From positions 1 through 15,616 of the forward strand of contig CABUKW010000061.1 in assembly GCA_902492275.1 (NCBI GenBank): DNA of 15,616 nt, written 5' to 3'. The notes below the pieces were generated by a model that made no database searches, was not told the origin of the DNA, and saw only the letters and a list, made by a program, of their open reading frames with translations. Source of the stretch: an uncultured Peptococcaceae bacterium. GTDB lineage: Bacteria > Bacillota > Peptococcia > Peptococcales > Peptococcaceae. Positions 12,747 to 15,616 of this stretch are shown here, in pieces; the first letter of the stretch is position 1; each line of letters opens with the position of its first letter. The position numbers and the translations under genes were made by a program.

Positions 12747-14147
12747 TTATGCTACATAACCCATCAAGCCCCAAATCGGCAAGCAGATGCAAATCATATA
12801 TACAAAATTACACGCCATTCGCGTAATAAAATATTTTGTAATATTTTTATAAGAAACATAGCCAAAACTATAGAACAATAGCATTGTTGAGATTTCAAAC
12901 GGGAAAAATATTTGCTGAAGACCTTGTAAAAACATATACGTAATCGAAAATGTATTGAGGCCTAATTGCTGCGTTAAATCTATCAGCGCCGGAATAAATG
13001 CTGATGCAGCCGAAAGCGGTGTCATAAAAAGATTTAAAATGACGGCTACAACCCATACCAACGAATAGGTAGCAACGGTTCCTCTTCCGCTTAATAAGCC
13101 CATGCAAATATCAGAAATCCAAGCGTCTGCACCAACCGACGCAGCTACATTGCCGATAGCAATCGTACAAGCAGTAAAAATAATCATACTCCAGTTAATA
13201 TTTTTCAACATCTTCTCATTTGCCAAATTAATTCCCGGCAAAAAACAAATACAAGCACATAACAGAAATGACCACTGGGCATCTACAATTTGTGTGATAA
13301 GCAATACGCCAACCAACAGAAGAATGATTCCCATTTTTATCTCGCCCTTTTCCATTTTCCCCATTTTGGCAAGCTCTTCTTGAAAAAATTTTTTACTTCC
13401 AATTTTTTTCTCTGGTCTAAATAACACCTCAACAATGATAACATTGACGAGTCCCCATGCAAAAAATAACGCGCCATTCATTTTGAAGTATTCCCACCAA
13501 CTCATAAACAGTCCAGCCTCTTCAAAAAAACCTTCTGCTAAAATGATGGTGTCTTTACCAGTTTGAAACATTGGAGAAATATTGCTAGATGCCACCAATC
13601 CTGCCAACATGATAGCCGTAGCGAGTTTCGTTTCCTTCTCCGCTCCCACCGCATTGCAAATCCCAATCGTTAAAGTTGCATACAAAACCACGCGCGCGCC
13701 ACTATTAGGAATCAGTAAACTAATAACGACTCCGCTTAAAGCCAAACCATACAGCATAGCACGATAACTGCCGCCTAGCTTTATAATGAGCCAATAGGAG
13801 AACCTTTTCAATAGTGGGGTTTGCTCAAATACTTTAGAAATAATCATTCCACCCAATAATAACCATGGAACAGCCATTGAAAAGGGGCCCCCAAAAACAG
13901 CGCTTGCTGGTGCTAATCCCAACAAAATATAAAATACACAAAGCATAACTGCCGTAACAACCTTGGGTAACAAATCCATCGCCCACATAATAATTGCCCA
14001 CAAGGTAAGTGCTACAAACTCTTTTACCTGTAATGTAAACAGTTCTGTAGTTGGCATTAATATAATACACAGCGGCGCTAGAATTGCTATAAGCCAACCG
14101 ATTTTTTCTTTTGCCGAAAGTTCATGATATTTCGTTAATTCGCTCAT
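12747..14147 (-). CDS. SLC13/DASS family anion permease, divergent
   Basis: A 466-residue inner-membrane protein with about 11-12 hydrophobic segments, matching the divalent anion:sodium symporter (SLC13, CitT-like) family, whose members carry dicarboxylates, tricarboxylates or sulfate. The internal two-fold repeat is visible: one hairpin-tip region at IPNSGARVVL (about 146-155) and its counterpart at TPLSAASAFIP (376-386). In characterised members these places carry SNT motifs that help bind sodium and substrate; here the first reads PNSG and the second PLSA, so coupling ion and substrate may differ. GGGAGGAGC lies eight bases before the ATG at 14147. It starts 30 bp after the stop of the flavoprotein gene on the same strand, so the two very likely form one operon. 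The protein probably brings in the substrate, or exchanges it for the product, of that enzyme (inference). Confidence 0.88.
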   Translation of the reverse strand: MSELTKYHELSAKEKIGWLIAILAPLCIILMPTTELFTLQVKEFVALTLWAIIMWAMDLLPKVVTAVMLCVFYILLGLAPASAVFGGPFSMAVPWLLLGGMIISKVFEQTPLLKRFSYWLIIKLGGSYRAMLYGLALSGVVISLLIPNSGARVVLYATLTIGICNAVGAEKETKLATAIMLAGLVASSNISPMFQTGKDTIILAEGFFEEAGLFMSWWEYFKMNGALFFAWGLVNVIIVEVLFRPEKKIGSKKFFQEELAKMGKMEKGEIKMGIILLLVGVLLITQIVDAQWSFLLCACICFLPGINLANEKMLKNINWSMIIFTACTIAIGNVAASVGADAWISDICMGLLSGRGTVATYSLVWVVAVILNLFMTPLSAASAFIPALIDLTQQLGLNTFSITYMFLQGLQQIFFPFEISTMLLFYSFGYVSYKNITKYFITRMACNFVYMICICLPIWGLMGYVA

Positions 14148-14177
14148 ATTTCTTGCTCCTCCCTCTTACTCATTTAC

Positions 14178-15616
14178 TCACACAGGATCACCATAATAAG
14201 GATAATTGTCCGACATAAATTTGTCCAAATGATGCGGATAATTTTCCAATGGAACTCGTACCTTTTCTGTAATTGTTTCACCATTTTCATTCATATAAAC
14301 ATCTAACCAGCAAATCCAATTTGTATCATCACGGCGTGGAAAATCTTCTCGATAATGACCGGCTCGAGATTCTTCCCTTAATAATGAATTTTTCAAAAAT
14401 AATTCAGTCTGCAAGGCTATCCCTTTCACTTCCACTAATTTTGTTAAGTAGTGAGCATCCTTTGCTGTCATTTGTGGAATTAAAATAGTTTGCACTTCCT
14501 CCATACGTTTCAACGCCTTTTTTAAATTTGTTTCATTTTTTAAAAGACAAATATCGCAGGGAAATACCAGAGATTGTATTTCTCTCATGACTTCCTTCGG
14601 AGTCAATCCATCCTTTTGATATGGCTTATAAATTTCCTCTTTTAACATTGCCACAATCTCAGCATCTAAAGGAACGACTGGTACACTTTTTTTCAAATAT
14701 TCGGCCAAACCTTCACCTGTCATATAGCCAGTAGCCGCAGCCTGCAACAGATTAGAACCACCCAGATAGACAGTTGGGTAAGTAGCTTGAATTGTACCTG
14801 TAGCATATAATCCTTCTACGTTGGTACGTCCATCTTCTTCTGTCACAAATCCGGCACTAGATGTCTTCAACTGCGGCACCCACTCCGTATTGCTCTCAAA
14901 TAAATTAATACCTGCCCTAACTAATTTTTGATGATTTAATAACTGCCAGCCAGTTTGCGGTCTAATTAAATCTCTATCTTCCGGCCTTACCATTTCTACA
15001 TCAAATTTGATCGGACCATTTCCCTTCTTTGCCTCTAAAGCCATAGCAATTACATTGTAATGTGAATCATTCTTAGAGCCCATCACTGGAGAGTACTGTG
15101 GCATAAAGTCCTTTCCTTTATTATTGGTGAATCGCGCACCTAATGGCAACATCACACTAATGCCTTCCCATGCATATAATCTGGGATGGTTTCCTACTTT
15201 GGCAAATTCAAAATTTCTCATTCTTGCACCGACACGCAAACCCATCATAATCCAATCCGCAGTTCTGGTGTTTGCATGATAAGATGCCTTCCAGCCGCCT
15301 TGCCCCATAGCTAGTACAACTGCCTTTGCCTGAAATGTATAAAATGTAGCATTTATTGCATCAAAACCTACCGCGCCAACAACGCGCCCTTCCTGCTTAA
15401 TTAAATCATAAACTGTGACTCTCCCCATCCGCCGAACATTTTGTACTGTTAATATTTTCACCAAATTTTTTACCATATTCTCTCCACCAGTACCCTTGAC
15501 AGCTGCCGGATATAACTTTATATGCTGCAGTCCTCTCTGAGGGACGCCACGGTAATTTCCATTTTCGTCTTTTTTAAATTCACAGCCCATCTTTTCATAT
15601 TCTTGAAAGAGTTCAT
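14178..15616 (-). CDS. FAD-dependent oxidoreductase of the FrdA/SdhA/AprA superfamily, 5' end outside window
   Basis: The frame is open from the right edge, so an apparent first ATG at 15590 is internal (upstream codons read ELFQEYEK) and the N-terminal dinucleotide-binding fold is outside. About 479 residues are present. Family features: the second FAD-binding part VVLAMGQGGW near 15320-15290, the capping segment with GNHPRLYAWEG and GARFTNNKGKDFM, the FAD-site segment GLYATGTIQATYPTVYLGGSNLLQAAATG split at 14813-14730, and the C-terminal helical domain with the ESRAGHYREDFPRRDD block (about 14372-14328) shared with SdhA and AprA. Residues that grip and protonate fumarate in FrdA-type enzymes appear absent: the NRLGG arginine is a tyrosine-leucine context (VYLGG) and the REGG arginine segment reads SVMLPLG. 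It is therefore probably not a plain fumarate reductase. No iron-sulfur partner is visible; one may lie upstream. No Tat or Sec signal can be judged. Confidence 0.88.
   Translation of the reverse strand, partial: ELFQEYEKMGCEFKKDENGNYRGVPQRGLQHIKLYPAAVKGTGGENMVKNLVKILTVQNVRRMGRVTVYDLIKQEGRVVGAVGFDAINATFYTFQAKAVVLAMGQGGWKASYHANTRTADWIMMGLRVGARMRNFEFAKVGNHPRLYAWEGISVMLPLGARFTNNKGKDFMPQYSPVMGSKNDSHYNVIAMALEAKKGNGPIKFDVEMVRPEDRDLIRPQTGWQLLNHQKLVRAGINLFESNTEWVPQLKTSSAGFVTEEDGRTNVEGLYATGTIQATYPTVYLGGSNLLQAAATGYMTGEGLAEYLKKSVPVVPLDAEIVAMLKEEIYKPYQKDGLTPKEVMREIQSLVFPCDICLLKNETNLKKALKRMEEVQTILIPQMTAKDAHYLTKLVEVKGIALQTELFLKNSLLREESRAGHYREDFPRRDDTNWICWLDVYMNENGETITEKVRVPLENYPHHLDKFMSDNYPYYGDPV

Noticed and set aside
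14178..15616. L-aspartate oxidase (NadB) identity for the flavoprotein
   Set aside because: The NadB-type NRLASNSL segment and its substrate arginine are absent, no nadA or nadC lies adjacent, and the SLC13 permease neighbour fits NAD synthesis poorly.

Overview
The window looks like chromosomal DNA of a low-to-mid GC Bacillota (Firmicutes). The main evidence is the class III heat-shock operon ctsR-mcsA-mcsB-clpC with CtsR boxes at its promoter, plus strong AGGAGG-type ribosome binding sites. A Negativicutes or Clostridia host is plausible, but genus cannot be fixed from sequence alone. No CRISPR array, tRNA, rRNA, phage gene, transposase or recognisable defence system is visible.

Layout. 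Positions 1-4697 are on the minus strand: a WcaJ-type undecaprenyl-phosphate sugar-phosphate transferase (4697-3303), a 936-bp gene-free repeat island (2367-3302), a PgcA-type phosphoglucomutase (2366-672), and the 5' part of a lipoprotein gene that runs off the left edge (580-1). Positions 4887-6049 are on the plus strand: a TSUP/TauE-SafE anion permease and a Bfd-like [2Fe-2S] ferredoxin, each with its own promoter. A perfect 14-bp-stem bidirectional terminator separates them from the convergent clpC. Positions 6164-11316 carry the stress operon on the minus strand, transcribed ctsR, mcsA, mcsB, clpC. CtsR represses, McsA activates, McsB marks proteins with phospho-arginine, and ClpC unfolds them for ClpP. 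A 393-bp island of structured repeats splits mcsB from clpC. Positions 11594-12595 (plus) hold a membrane-anchored DUF4430 protein overlapping an ECF-transporter S component. After a second bidirectional terminator-like hairpin, 12747-15616 (minus) holds an SLC13/DASS permease preceded by a flavoprotein of the FrdA/SdhA/AprA superfamily, cut by the right edge. This last pair is visibly more AT-rich than the rest.

Most worth following up: (i) the flavoprotein-permease pair, where the fumarate-handling residues and the permease SNT motifs are not conserved, suggesting an unassigned organic-acid or enoate uptake-and-reduction module; (ii) the DUF4430/ECF-S pair, a candidate micronutrient importer; (iii) repeat islands in two places, including a near-identical 45-bp tandem repeat just upstream of pgcA, a perfect 22-bp inverted repeat enclosing two diverged mobile-element-like units, and a long palindrome abutting the mcsB stop codon.
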